Shown piece by piece: positions 42,166 through 62,500 of a stretch of DNA of 64,000 nt (its first letter is position 1; every line of letters starts with the position of its first letter). A model generated the notes under the pieces. It saw only the letters and a list, made by a program, of their open reading frames with translations. It made no database searches and was not told where the DNA came from. The DNA lies in contig MCFG01000122.1 of assembly GCA_002104895.1 (NCBI GenBank), positions 38,501 to 102,500 on the forward strand, in the 5' to 3' direction. This DNA comes from Anaeromyces robustus (Eukaryota; Neocallimastigomycota; Neocallimastigomycetes; Neocallimastigales; Neocallimastigaceae). The position numbers and the translations under genes were made by a program.

Positions 42166-42957
42166 TGTTAAAATGTAATGTATTAAATTTAATTTATAAG
42201 CCACATTATTTTAATATATAAGTATGTTATACATATTTAAAAATATATATGAACTCTTTAACATAGAATATGACATAATTATAACTAAATTAATGACTTT
42301 TAACAGATTAAGAGTCTCATAGACTATTAAAAGAGATTCTTTGAAGAAAAATGTTCATGCCGGACAAAAATATTATGACAACATGGAGATAAATTGAAGA
42401 CAGTGATTATTTGAAAAATTAAAGTTATGATGAGTTGTCAATATGTTAGGAAGTAAAAAACTAAAAACTAAAGAGTTAAACTATGAGTTTTCAAAATACA
42501 TAAAACTGTATGTTGTCAATTATAATGAGTGAATCCCAATGAGTTTACCAAAATATATATATAACAATAAGTAACCAATCCATATGTTTCTTTACCCACA
42601 ATTAAATATAAAAATTTTAAGATGTTTTACCACAAACATATCATTGGGTAATAATTTGTTAAAATAAATTAAACTAGTGTATACATAAGTGTATATAATT
42701 ACAATTAATAATAATAGAATTATAGCATATAAATATTAGTATAGAATATAAAGCATTATTTAGTATATATATTTCATTTTTATTTATTTAGTGAATTATT
42801 TCTTACAGAATTATTAGGTTTAGGGGGAAATGTTAGAATATATGTAATATACGTTAGATGTATTATATTTAATTTATAAGCCACATTATTTTAATATAAT
42901 TTATATAATTTGTAACTCTTTATCATAGAATTATTAAAACTAAATAACTTTTAATGT
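42166..42957 (+). mobile_element. Old, short LTR-retrotransposon remnant (Ty1/copia-like ends)
   Basis: Two related direct repeats of about 125-140 bp (about 42166-42305 and 42831-42957) flank roughly 525 bp of non-coding sequence. Both begin TGTTA and share the block TTTAATTTATAAGCCACATT. A polypurine-like AGGTTTAGGGGGAAA sits directly before the second repeat, as expected upstream of a 3' LTR. No retroviral coding sequence remains, so it is either a TRIM-like non-autonomous element or a heavily deleted copy. The repeats have visibly diverged, so it is not recent. No target-site duplication could be confirmed. Confidence 0.65.
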
Positions 42958-43069
<112 letters not shown>

Positions 43070-43330
43070 TTATATGTTACATTAAAAAATTTTTATTATG
43101 ATTATTATCTAAAAAATGGAGAAGATAAAAAATTTTTTATATATAAATATTAAATAATAAAATAATTGAATAAAATTATTAATTATAAAATTTTTGATTA
43201 TATATTTTGGATAAATTTTTAGGTTCAATTAAATTTACAAACTGCCACATTAAAATAGTTTTTTTTAAATATTTTTACTATAAATACAAAACCTAACCAT
43301 ATCATAACAATAGTAAAATATAATCCTTTA

Positions 43331-43412
43331 TATACTAAATATGCATTTTTATATTTTTATTTTATTCTAATTATACTTAATATGTATTTTTATACTTTTA
43401 TTTTATTCTAAT
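43331..43412. repeat. 41-bp tandem pair
   Basis: Copies at 43331-43371 and 43372-43412 share the motif TTTTATTTTATTCTAAT and a TATACTAAATATG-like start, with a few differences. Confidence 0.8.
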
Positions 43413-44126
43413 AAGACTGTAGAGATTTTTATATATAATTTTCAATTTTATGTGAAATATATATCGTGAATAATAATATTCATAAATAAAATATCACGTT
43501 ACATATTGTATATATTTATCCAAAGTTTTTTAAATAAAATATATTTAAATATAATAGCGTTTTAAAAGATGATAATATATCTATATGTGATGTTAATATT
43601 AGTATATAGTTAACAGGTTTTTGTGTAGAATTTAAATAAATATATTTTCAATTTTTATATGCCTTTATAATTATAAGTATAGTAAAAATTTAACTTTTAT
43701 ATACTCCTGTGAATATACAGGTTTTTGTGAGAAATTTAAAAAAATAAAAATGAAATGTATTTTAAAAAAATTTTATTATTATTAGTATATATACAAATTA
43801 CATGATGTATTTTTATAATATTAAAATATATATATTAACAAAATTTTTTTAATTACTAGACGTAATAATTAATGTATTAAAAATATAATTATTATGTGGC
43901 TGATTTTAAATAATTTATAATATTTAATACATTAATAATTAACTTATTATTTTTATTTTTTAATTAAGCGTTTTTTTTTATTAATAAAGAAAATCTTTTA
44001 TAATAATTAATAATTATCAGACTTAGACTTAAATTCATGTATTCTGTATTTATTAATAAGTAAATAAAATAAATATATATTTGTTGAATAAATTAAAAAA
44101 AGAAATAAAATTATTAATGAAGTATA

Positions 44127-47996
<3,870 letters not shown>

Positions 47997-48025
47997 ACAT
48001 CTGCATTTGAACTGGTTTTAACATC

Positions 48026-48062
<37 letters not shown>

Positions 48063-48573
48063 TTAAATAACAATAAAGAATATATAAAAAAAAATTTTTT
48101 TTTCTTTTAACAAAATTTTAAACAATATTCTATTAATATATTTAACTTTTGTAATTATTTCATTCATTGTAATATATATTCTTACATTCTAGTATATTTC
48201 TTTTATCATTTGTATTTAAATAATCATTTTTTTCAATTTTAATTTTGGTAATAAAAATATAATTTTACAATCATATAATGAATAAATAATAATACCATTG
48301 TATTTTAGTAATATATTTTTCAAAAATTATTGAATTTCAATTTTTTTTTTAATATAAATATTAAATACAAAATTAATATACAATTACAATATTCCCTTTA
48401 TCATATAATTTATAAATAAAATCCAAATTATCCTTTGTTAAAAATTTAAAACACATTACACCAACACTTATTTTAAATTCCATATTATTATTATTATTAT
48501 TATTTTTAATTGTGTTTTTTATTAATTTTATTAAATGATCAAAAGTTGATAAATTAATTTCTTATCAGTCAAT
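47997..48573. other. Convergent 3' spacer
   Basis: 577 bp between the CHERP-like gene (+) and uS8 (-), with a poly(A) run near 48029-48057. No gene seen. Confidence 0.75.
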
Positions 48574-49216
48574 CTAGTAGAAGAAACCAAGAACCTTACC
48601 ACCAGTTCTCTTTCTTCTGGCTTCTTCGTGGTCCATAATACCAGCAGAAGTGGTAAGAACAATGTAACCGAATTGACGAGATGGAAGAAGATCGTTAACC
48701 CACTTTTCGAAAGAGTTTAACTTAACGTTGAATCTTGGTGAGATAACACCACACTTGTTAAGACGACCGTTAAGTTGGATAACAATCTTACCAGAACGGT
48801 GGTCATCAATGATTTCAAATTCACCAATGTAACCTATAATTTAAATTTTATTATTAAATGTTAAATGTTATAATTTAATAATTCAATTACGTTTATATAA
48901 AAATAGATTGTAATTTAATGAATGAAAATAAAGCTCATTTATTTAAACTTTACTATAATTAAACTTTAAAAAATTATTTTATCGAAGCATTAAAAAACAA
49001 AGTCCACAATTATTAAGAACTCCATCCAGTTATTACTTCGAAAGATATTATTTTATATATTTCAATTATATTAGTTAACTTACCATGCTTTTGCATAACT
49101 GAAAGGAACTTGACAATAACCTTGGAGGATGGACGGATCATAACTTGTCTCTTACCAACCTTTTCGGCGTTGACAATAGACTTAAGACAATCAGCTAAGA
49201 CGGAGATTCTGACCAT
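48574..49216 (-). CDS. RPS22: 40S ribosomal protein uS8 (S15a/S22), 2 exons
   Basis: Exons 49084-49216 and 48574-48833, GT-AG intron of 250 bp splitting a Gly codon. The protein is 130 aa, exactly the usual eukaryotic uS8 length. It reads [19 protein letters not shown] at the start, [51 protein letters not shown], and ends [20 protein letters not shown] followed by GGKVLGFFY, nearly invariant across eukaryotes. uS8 binds the central domain of 18S rRNA in the small subunit. Codon use is strikingly less AT-rich than in neighbouring genes (many third-position C/G), as expected of a highly expressed gene. The 5' flank has a TACGA-type palindrome. The symbol follows yeast; RPS15A is the animal name. 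Confidence 0.97.
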
Positions 49217-50385
49217 GTTGATTCACTGAATCTATATATAGATTTTCATGTTTTTTTGTGATGGATGACATATAAATGAAAAATAATAATATATGAAAAA
49301 AAAAAAAGAATATATAATAAATTACACGTTAGTAAAAAGTTTTGGCCATACGAGTGTCGTAACTTCATATTTATATAGTAAAAATATATAAAACATAAGA
49401 TACGAGTCAATAAGCCTTATATATATTACTTATATTTTAAAAACACTCAATAATAATTATATATAATATAAAAACATAGTGTTTAATGACTAATCCATCA
49501 TTTATCATCTAAATGATAGATCTGATTAAATAAACCAATCTACTGTTAAATGGTGGACAGTCATTATCCACCTTTTTAATGTTTAAAAGATAAATTCATA
49601 CCTTAATATTGAAATCTAACCACAATAAAATTCAAAGAGAAGGTCTAAAAAAAGAGTTAAAAATTTTGTTTTATATTATTATCTAAGCCAAAAATTTTAA
49701 CCAATCAAATGTGTATATTAATGACTATTTACAAATTAAATTTTTTATATAATTATTGATATATAAATTTAATATAGTTTATTAAACTGTATTAATAACA
49801 TTATATAATATTAATATTAATATTGCTTCTCAATTACAAAATTAATTATTAATTCAAATAATAAAAAATATGAAATATTGAAAAAAAAAAAAAAAAAAAA
49901 AAAAAAACAATTTTTAATAACAATTATCAAAATAACAATTTTATAAAATAATATATTTATAGGATTATAAAATAATATTCATAAAATATTAAATATTAAA
50001 AAAAAAAAAATTTTTTTTTAAATAACAATTTTTTAAAACTATTAAGTAATTATAAAAATAATATTCATAAAAAATAAAACTATTATTGCTTTTCATAATT
50101 TTTATTATATATAATAAATTATAAATTATTATTTATAATTTATCGTTAAAAATATTAAATAATACACATAAAAAATAAGATTATTATTCATTAATTTTTA
50201 TTCTATAATGCTTTCTTAATAAATAAAGATTTTTTTCTAAATAAATAAATACTATTAAAATGATAAATAACGAATTATAAATATTTTATTTGTTACTTGT
50301 GTAACAAATAAAATATTTATATTAAGAACTTTTGAAATATATAAATAATAATACTTGATTACAAAGAAAAAGATTAATATTAAAT
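49217..50385. other. Spacer holding the uS8 promoter and the NOC2 3' flank
   Basis: 1.17 kb. The half next to uS8 (to about 49720) is less AT-rich and probably regulatory. The half next to NOC2 is homopolymer-rich, with a near-palindromic TTTATTTGTTAC/GTAACAAATAAA pair at 50286-50310 just downstream of the NOC2 stop. Confidence 0.7.
49349..49407 (-). promoter_or_regulatory. TACGAGTGTCGTA palindrome plus TACGAGT half-site upstream of uS8
   Basis: A 13-bp sequence with perfect TACGA/TCGTA arms (49349-49361) and a second TACGAGT (49401-49407) lie 133-191 bp upstream of the uS8 start codon, in sequence that is otherwise A/T-rich. Position and symmetry suggest a transcription-factor site. No known factor is assigned. 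Confidence 0.4.
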
Positions 50386-50896
50386 TTATTCGTCATCAGA
50401 TAAAACAAAATCTTCAACAACATCCATATCATTATCTTCATCCATTTCATCAAAGTCAGAATCATTAATTTCATTATCAATTTCTTCTTCAGCTTCACTA
50501 ATCTCTTCTTCTTTAGTTTGCTTTTTGGTATTATTATTTTTCTTTTTATTCTTAGTTGTATTTGGTACACCCTAAGGAAAAAATTGTAAATCAAAAAAAA
50601 AAAAATATAAATATTAATATAAATGTAATAAAATAAAATAGTAATATAAATATAAAAAAGTAAATAGAATAAAAATATTATTATTTAAAAAATATGATAT
50701 ATGAAAAATAAAAAAGAATATAAAATAAATATATAATTTAAATATATGATATATGAAAAATAAGTATATATATACCTTGGCTTCATTCATATTTGCTGCA
50801 TCTTGTTCTTTTCTTTCTTGAATTTTCTTTATTGAAGTATAATACTTTCCGATTGGTGTTTCAGTTGGATTAATACCTCTTTCAAAAGCAACCTAT

Positions 50897-50936
<40 letters not shown>

Positions 50937-53623
50937 GTTATTATTAATATTAATATTATTATCATTGTTATTGTTATTATTAATATTAATGATAATAATA
51001 TTATTATAATTATTAAAATACTTACAACTTTTTCTTTTTCACTTGGACTAAAATCAACAGCTGAACGTTGAGATTCAATGAAAGAAGATGTTTGATTTAT
51101 TTTTTCTAATAATTGTTGTACTTGCTTATTAACTTTAACATTCTTTGATTTTTTAATAAAACGCTTCAACTAAAAAAATATATAAAGATGGAAAATAATT
51201 TAATAAATATATCATTTTTTTATTTTTTAAAAAAAATAAAATAAAATAAAATATAATAAAGTTTAATCCAATCTAATTACTTGAATTTGAGCAGGGATAA
51301 CCAATTCTGGAAAAGCAATAGAATTAGAAGATTGTGCATAAAAATTTAATAATAAAGATATTGTTTCTTCAACTAAACCATCCTATATTAAATATATATA
51401 TATATATTATTATTATTATTATTATTTTATTTGAATATTAAATTTTATTTTTTTTTTAACTTTGATAAGATTATATATATTAAAACTACATACTTGATAT
51501 ATACGAGTATGAAGATATGACTTATTAGCCTTGATATTGAATCTAAAGTCGAAAGCTTTTAAGGTAGATGCTTTAGCTTTTTGTTGAATTTCTGATGAAT
51601 TTAATACCTATAATACCCAAAATAAATATATTTTAAATAATATTAGTATATGATTAATAATTAATAATAATAAAAATAAATTGATTATTATAATTTAAAA
51701 AAATATTACTTCAAATAAATATGGTGCAATAGGAATATAAGTCTTAGTTTTTTCATTAATTTCCAATAAAGCTCTTATACAATGGAAACGAAGTGGGAAG
51801 AAACGAGCTGTTGGAACGAGACTATAAATTTATTGATATAAATGATTCAAATTATTAATTAAAATATTAATATATATAATCATATTAATTAATAAATATA
51901 ACAATATTAGTAAACGCTTAAATGATTATTTACCATATAGTTCCAATAATAATTTGGGTAATTGGATAAATTAATGAGAATAAAATATTTTCAGATTCAT
52001 CTGTTCCTGTGGAATAATCGCAATAAACGGAAACTAAACGACTCCAAAGACGTAAACAATGAACATATTGCCAATTATATACAATTTTAAAAGATTCTTT
52101 TTTCTTAAGAACAATTGCATTTCTTAATTGAATAGCTAATTGACGGATATATACAAATGCAGTTTGATATGAAGCAACAAAATCTAATCCATATAATTCA
52201 ACAACACAATTCATCATGAAATTGATAATTGTCCATGTGTGAATTGAAGTTGCCTTACAATTACGAACAAAGGCTAAATATATACCCTTTGTAGAATATT
52301 CAAATATTAATAAATATAAATATAAATATAAATATAAATATAAATATAAATATAAATATAAATATAAATATAAATATAAATATAAATATAAATATAAATA
52401 TAAATATAAATATAAATATAAATATAAATATATATATATATATAAATATATATATATTTATACGTTTTGTATTACACAATATTTAAATAATTATAATACC
52501 TTTAAGGAAATATTCATGAGTTGAGATGAGCATAATGAGAGACTTCTTATATTTAAGAAAGAAACAATTTTTATTTTTTCTTCGGAAACAGCCCAGAAAT
52601 TTAACATAAGTTTTAAGTATTCCTTAGATAATTTTGGAAAACAGGCAAAATATTTAATAGCTGCTTGAGAGTTCTTACAAACGAAGTATAAAATTTTTTG
52701 ATCTGTTAACTGTTTTAATAAACGAATAATATTTTGTAAATAATGTTTAACTAATGGTTGAACTTTATTCCATTTTTTACTTTGTGATGGTAATTGTTTG
52801 CTTTAAATTATTAATTATAATATATCATTTTCATAATATTATAAATATTATAAATACATTAATATAATATTATATATTTTATGATCATATATATATTATA
52901 TTACTTACCTATCCTCAGAATAATTAAGATGATGATTAAAAACTGGTGTAATATATTTTACAGCAGTTAAAACTAATTTATTGAATACTATTTTTAAATT
53001 ATGGATATATATAATGGATATATATAATATTATTAATTATCAGTAAAAAAGTTTTTATTTATTTATTAATTTATTTTATTTAATATAAGATTAAATTAAG
53101 AATTACTTGATATATTATCAATTGCATAACTAAATTCTTTTCCTTCAGCAAATTCTTCATCTATAGCTGCTGCTGCACGAAGTGCTATTATCATTTTTTT
53201 TGTAGATTTTAATGAATTCTTTTCAACAATTTGCTTTTGCCAATTGATAATCATATATTTTGTAAGTTGTTTAGCTTTTGGAACTTCTTCTTCTTCCTCT
53301 TCTTCCTCTTCTATATTTTCATCTTCTGGCATTTCATCCTAGAAAAATATTAAATTAAAATATTATATATGGTTACTATTGATTCTTTAAATCACTTTTA
53401 TGAATATATTTTAAATTAAATAATTATATTTAAAATATATTATAGGGTTAAATTTTAAGGAAACCATTTAAAAATATTGAAAATTACTTCTACATTATTA
53501 TCAGCTTCATCATTTCCAAAATCAAGTAATTCTTTATCATTTTCTTGTAAAAATTTATAAAATTCAGGATCTTTTTCTTTCAATTCTTCTAATTGCTTTT
53601 TATGTTCTTCAATTTCATTTATT

Positions 53624-53661
<38 letters not shown>

Positions 53662-53946
53662 CTCTTCCAATTCATTATCTTCTTCTATATCATCTTCGTC
53701 TTCTTCAGATAATTCATTTTCTTCACCATTTTCAATTTCATCCCAAAGATCTTCATCTTCTTCTGTAATTAAATTTTCTGTATTATCTTCTTCTTCTTTT
53801 TGCTGATAATGTTCAGGTATTTTTTTGCCCTTTGGTTTACCACCTCCATAAAGTTCCTTCTTTTTTTTATATTGTTTTCTTCTTTCTAATTCACCTTTTA
53901 ATTTGTTTTGAACAAATCTTTTAGTACTCTTTTTTGTCTTTGCCAT
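50386..53946 (-). CDS. NOC2: Nucleolar complex protein 2 (ribosome biogenesis), 11 exons
   Basis: Spliced protein of about 732 aa. Exons: 53488-53946, 53107-53338, 52909-52987, 52500-52800, 51934-52286, 51710-51821, 51494-51607, 51281-51382, 51026-51169, 50776-50892, 50386-50571; all GT-AG, frame closes. Noc2 pairs with Noc1 and then Noc3 to carry pre-60S particles through the nucleolus and nucleoplasm. The N-terminus is basic ([20 protein letters not shown]) followed by very acidic tracts, including a run of 14 or more Glu. The Noc2 helical-repeat domain shows [90 protein letters not shown] and IAPYLFEVL, ending in [20 protein letters not shown]. The C-terminal tail is acidic ([20 protein letters not shown]). 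All signature blocks are present and I see no breaks. Confidence 0.95.
52310..52437 (-). repeat. (TATAAA)n hexanucleotide array in a NOC2 intron
   Basis: About 20 near-perfect hexamer units within the intron at 52287-52499, same unit as the array at 24547-24640. Confidence 0.94.
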
Positions 53947-54333
53947 TTTTTATTAAATAATATTAATATATTTTGTCTGTTATTGTATTTTTTTGTTTAT
54001 TTTAATAATATTATTAAAATATTATATTATAAATTGTATAAAATATTATTGTTAGATTATTAAATTATTTCTTACTTTGGTGATAATAAAATAAAAAATA
54101 TAATACTTTTATAAAAATAAAATTATTTTCTTTTAAATTATATTCATTAATATTGTTCTATATTTAAATAAGAATTCTTATTTTTAATTAAAATAAAAGA
54201 ATTCACATAGATTCAATGCAATAAATTATTATTATTTTACTTTTTTTACCATTAAATTTTAAATTATTATTTAATAATTCCAATTTTACCTTTAATTATA
54301 TTGTATATTTCAATAAAATAATAATTTAAGACA

Positions 54334-54364
<31 letters not shown>

Positions 54365-55777
54365 TTGAAATATTCATATATTATAATATATTGTAATATA
54401 TATAATAATTTTTTAAATTTTTTTAAATTTTTTATGATTGATTTAAATATTTTATTATTTGTTTTTTAATATAAAAATTTATAATTAAAAGCCATAAAAT
54501 ATTTAATACATTATATTAACTATATATATGTTTAATATATGCATAATATTAAAAATTTATTACAAGCCACTTTAAATAATAGTATTTTTAATATTTAAAA
54601 ATTCTTTTCTTTAATATTTTTTATAAATAAATAATTGTTTTGTAAATAATGATTTATTTATAATAATAATGTATTTCATTTATATAATTGTCATATGATT
54701 GGTTGATCTTTATTTTACGTATATTTTGATGTTTGTACCATTAATTATTATACAATTTTTTTATAATAATTACTTTTTGATTTTAGTTTTAAAATTGTAA
54801 TAATATATTCATTTAATATATTGTATTATAATGATATTAATAAATATATATAAAAATAAAGTTAAGTTAAAATAGATTTATATATAAAAAATAATAACAT
54901 CATTAATAATAATAAATAAATGAAATAGAATTCCTTTTATTTATGTTTTATACAATATATTAAGTTTATAAAAAATTATATTTGTAACTAATAAATAATA
55001 TGTAATATTTATAAAATATTGTTACTTTTTTTTTTTTTTACACAAAATAAAATTTAGAAACTATTTTATTTTCTTTTATTATAATTTTACAGTAATTTTA
55101 AATATATAATAAATATTATAATAAGTATTTATTATAATTATTTATTTAAGTAATATTTTATTAAAAGGTATTGTATTATGATAAAAATAATTTTAAACGA
55201 ATTATTTTTATCTTTATTATAATTTTTTCATAAATAAGTCTTATTTGTATAAATATAATATTTTGTATAAGAATTCTTTCTAAAATAATTATTAACTTTA
55301 GTATATAAAAAACTATAATTTTTTCATAATCTTTTATATAATTGAAAAATTATTAAGAAATCTTAATATATAAATAACTTATAATAAAAATATATATATA
55401 TTTAAATTATTAAAATTTATCGATATTCTTTTTTTTCTGATTAGTAACTATAGTAAAGCTAATAATTATTTCTACAATAATCTTTATAAAATTTAATTAT
55501 TAAAATAGATTGCAAATTAGAAAATAATAACTATCTACTTTTTATCTTTTATTATAGTATATTTCATTATATGATAATTTATCAATATTATTAAATAAAT
55601 AAATAAATGAAAATACATTTCATTTAAACTTTGCATTCCATTTAAGCAATTTAAAATCTTTTTTTATTTTTGTTATAAATATTATTTGCTAACTTCAATT
55701 TAACATCTTTTTTATATTATTATAAATATTATTTGTTAACACTTGATTATCTTGCAAAAAGAGAAAGTAGTTCAAAA
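53947..55777. other. Divergent intergenic region between NOC2 and GET2
   Basis: 1.8 kb between divergent starts; it must hold both promoters. Uniformly A/T-rich with a poly(A) run near 54340-54362. No recognisable element. Confidence 0.7.
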
Positions 55778-58049
<2,272 letters not shown>

Positions 58050-59014
58050 AAAAAAAATTTTTATAACAAAATATGTTAATCAATACACCTTTAACAGTAA
58101 CAAGTAACAAAAATAACACACAATAATCCAATAAAATTAAAAAAAAAAAAAAAAAAAGAATAAAATAAAAAACTAAATAAATAAAAAATAAAAAAATAAA
58201 AAAATAAAAAATAATTAAATCATAAAAAAATGAAAATAAATAAATAAATAAAAAAAAAAAAAAAAACAATAATATAATAATAATTAATTAGATTTTTTTA
58301 TACTTTTTCATTAATGTATCATTTTTACATTTTATATCGTTTATTCTTATTCCCTATATATTCTAATAGCTTGTATAAATCTTTTTTAATTCCTTTAATT
58401 ATTAATATTTTAATATATTTATTAATCATATATTTAGTATATGAATAATAATGTATTTATATATTTATATATCTATATTTATATATATACATAAATTTTT
58501 ATAATGTAAATAATTTATTATTTTTATAAATTAATACTACAAACTATTAAAATCTTAATTTAAAATTAGAAAAGAAAAATGAAAAAATTACAAGTTTTTT
58601 AAGAAATATTAAAGGGAAAAAAAAAAGTTATGAACAAATAAATTTAATAAAAATGACAAAAACGAAAAAAAAAAAATAAAAAAAATAATAATAATAATAA
58701 TAACAATAAAGTAAACTAAAAAAAAAATGTTATAAATTATATATAGAATAATAAGAATTATAAAATTATAAAAAGAAAAAATGTATTTTAAAATTCATAT
58801 AGCAATTTACTCTAATAAAATATAGAAAAGATATGTATATGTAAAATAAAAAAAAAAAAATAAAATAATATAATAATAATAATAATAAAAATATAATAAA
58901 AATAAAATATTAAAAAAATATATAAAAGAAATCAAAAATAAGTATATTAGATAATATCTTTAAAACAAATAACATATAACAAATATGAATATATTTAAAT
59001 ATTTAAATATTTAT

Positions 59015-59048
<34 letters not shown>

Positions 59049-59554
59049 TTTGTTTGTTTGTTTGTTTGTTTGTTTGTTTATTGATTAATTTATTCTTTAT
59101 ATTTTTTACCAAAATAGAAACATTTTTGGTTAAAAATAATTAATAAAACAAATGTATAATAATAAAAACAAAATTTATTTTTTTTTTAAAAAAAATTAGA
59201 TGACGTTAACATAATAAATTAATGTAGTATAGTTAAAAAATTTAAATTTTTAATATTTAATTAAATGAAAAATTTATTATTATATGTATATATATATATT
59301 TATTTATTTAATAAGATTTAAATTTATTTTTTTCATAATTTATTATAAAAATATTATAAAATGAAAATAAATATTAAATAAATATTATTTTTATTTCTTT
59401 TTGATGTATATACCCATAGATTTTATAATATTATACCAATAAACATTTTTTAATTAATTAAAAGCAAAAAGAATTCAATAAGATATCGTAGACAAAAGAA
59501 GACATATAAAATTAAATATAATTAAAATTATTAAATATATAAAAATTGGTAACA
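58050..59554. other. Intergenic spacer
   Basis: 1.5 kb between two + genes. Homopolymer-rich, with a T run followed by a (GTTT)n array at 59019-59080. No gene seen. Confidence 0.72.
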
Positions 59555-62500
59555 ATGGAATGCATTAAAGTACTTTATGAATTAAAGCATATGTCCACAC
59601 AATTGGATGTGGATTTTTTAAAACACTTTTATAAAACATTTGACCCAGATAAATCGGTATCATTAAATGTATCCCTCCAAAATATTCATGTAAAAAAAAT
59701 TGATTCCGCTGATTTTCGTTCTGCCTATTATCAAGTAATAAAAAATAAATATATTAAATTACTTTTATAAAGATACAAAAAAAATAATAGCTAAACAAGT
59801 TTACCTTTTTTTTTTTTGAAATTATTTGTTTTTGTTTTTGTTTTCGTTATTTGCTTATGTTTATATATAAAATAAATATTTACTAAAACTATCAATATTA
59901 AAAACATCATATACAAATCACATTAATTGTTTTTATAGTTTTGTGATTGGTTTTATGGTTGGAGTGTATCAGATAATAATGAATTTATGGCAGAAGCAAA
60001 TACAAGTTTAAATGATGAAGACTTTCAAATGAAACGAGTTCCACGAAATATAGATATTAAAAAAGAAAGTGAACTCCAAGAATGTGAACGAATGATGCAA
60101 AATTATATAACATTACTACGTATAAGTTATCGTTCTCTAAAACGTTCTTATATAAATATTGATGAAAAAATCCCTCTTATAGGTACAGGTTTAACAGCTT
60201 CTGAAATGTTTAATTCTGATAGTAAAGAAGATATTGCAAATAAAGATGTAGATGAATTATGGGCAAATCATATAGATAACATACAAAAAATGAATGATAA
60301 AGAAGAAAATGATGTTGATGTAGATCAATATTTAAAAAACTATACAGCAAAAGGTATTACAGTGAAAGGAGCTCATTTAAATGATAAAAATGCTACTGGT
60401 AGTACAGCATCACTTAAAGCAAGATTAAGTAAAGTAAAATCAAAAGTTGATACAAAAAATCCATATGTAACTCAATTAGGTAATAACTCAATTTCAACAT
60501 CTGCAAGTGTTATTTCCATAAAAAATGAACGACTATTGACAAAAAAAAATTCCACATTAAAAACGTCTAGTAGTGGAATTAAAGGAATTAGAGATAACAG
60601 TACGGCTAAAGGAGGACTTAAAGATATTAGAATTTTCAAAAAGAAAAATATATTAGGAAGTAATATGACTTTTCTAAAATCTACAGAAGATATTACTGAA
60701 CCTATATCAGAAGAGGGTAAGTTGATTGAAGACCCTTTTGAAGATTCAGAAAAAGATTTAAAAAATTTAATTAAAGCTGAAATACTTCCAAAAGCAGTTA
60801 AAGAATTTGAGCCAGATACTGAGGAAATAAAAACTGAAATGACGAAACAAAGTTTAAAACATATTAAAGAACAAGAAAATAAAAATAAAGAAAATTCAAC
60901 TTCAAAAAAGTATAATATATATAATTTATAATAATTTTGATGTTTATTATTATTATTATTATTATTATAATTATTATTAATTATTTATTATTATTATTAA
61001 TTATTTATTATTATTATTAATTATTTATTATTATTATTAATCATTTATTATTATTATTAATTATTTATTATTATTATTAATTATTTATTATTATTATTAA
61101 TCATTTATTATTACTATAATTATTTTATTTTATTTTATTTAATTATTTATTATAAATAATTAAATATAATAATTAAATATAAATATTAATGAATATATAT
61201 TATTTTTATAAATATAATTCTATTTCATTTTCTTGATATATATATGCATATATTTAGTGAACTAAATTCTTCAAAGAACCAAATAAATAATAATAATGAT
61301 ACCAATAAAAATAGTAGTAGTAGTACTAGCAATTATAAAATCATTGATTCATTATCTAAACTTAATGATTTAGATAAAGAAGCTAATAGAAGTCAAAGCA
61401 AAAATTTAAACCTACAATTAAGTTTACCATCAAAAATAGATCCATCAATAAAAAAGAAAACTAATGATGAAAATAAAAAGAAAACTATAGAAGAAGATGT
61501 AGATTATATTTTAATTCAAATTGATCATTCTATGGATTATACATTAATGTGTATTTCTAATCTTTTAGTAGTTCTTTCATTTGCCTCTGTTCTAGACGAT
61601 AAAGAAATTCTTCATAAATATATCATTCAAGCTAATGAAATTGCAAAAGATTTCATTGCAAATACACTTAAAAATTTGTGGGATATTTTACATCTAGAAA
61701 TTTCTATGCAAAAATTAAGTTTAGTCGGTCTTAGAGATATGACAAAATTATCAGAATATTTAAAAGAAATGATACATAATCATAATGCTAATAGTGTAGA
61801 AAAATCAAGAGCTCAATCTACATTTAAAGTTCAAAAAATTCATCATAAATTTCAACTTTTTCATTATATTTGTACTTGTTTAGATATTCAAATTTTACCT
61901 GTTTTCATGGATGCACATCCAGGCGGTGTTAAATCTATGGAAACTTCTAGCTTTGATAAAAATTTATGGCTTACTGCTGGTTATGATGGTACAATTAAAA
62001 TATATGATATGAAAAAAAGAAAACTTTTATCACAGTATGCAGGACATCGTTCAATTGTAACAGCAGCACATTTTATTAGAGAAAACTCTTACATAGTATC
62101 TTGCTCTTTTGATCAATCTATAAAAATATGGAATGCTAAAACAGCTAAATGTGAAAGAACACTTAATGGACATACTGACTCTATTATTACTTGTGAAGTA
62201 ACACCAAATTCTCGTTATATTATTTCAGGAGGGGTCGACTGTTCAATTAGAGTATGGGAATTTGGTACAGGTAATAATATTGTTACAATCAATAAACATA
62301 CTAGATGGGTTAAAGTCATTAAAGTATCTCCCGATGGAAAATATATGGTTTCTGGAGGTTTAGATAAGAAAATATATGTTTGGGATATTAAATTCTTAGT
62401 AAATACTAAAAATTTAACACCAACACCCCATCGTTGTATAGATTATCATACAGATTATATTTTAGATATTGATATAGGACCAAATAATACAATGATATCT

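Noticed and set aside
50286-50310. Palindrome just after the NOC2 stop as a bacterial-type terminator
   Set aside because: Nuclear genes do not use such terminators; at most a chance or 3'-flank structure.
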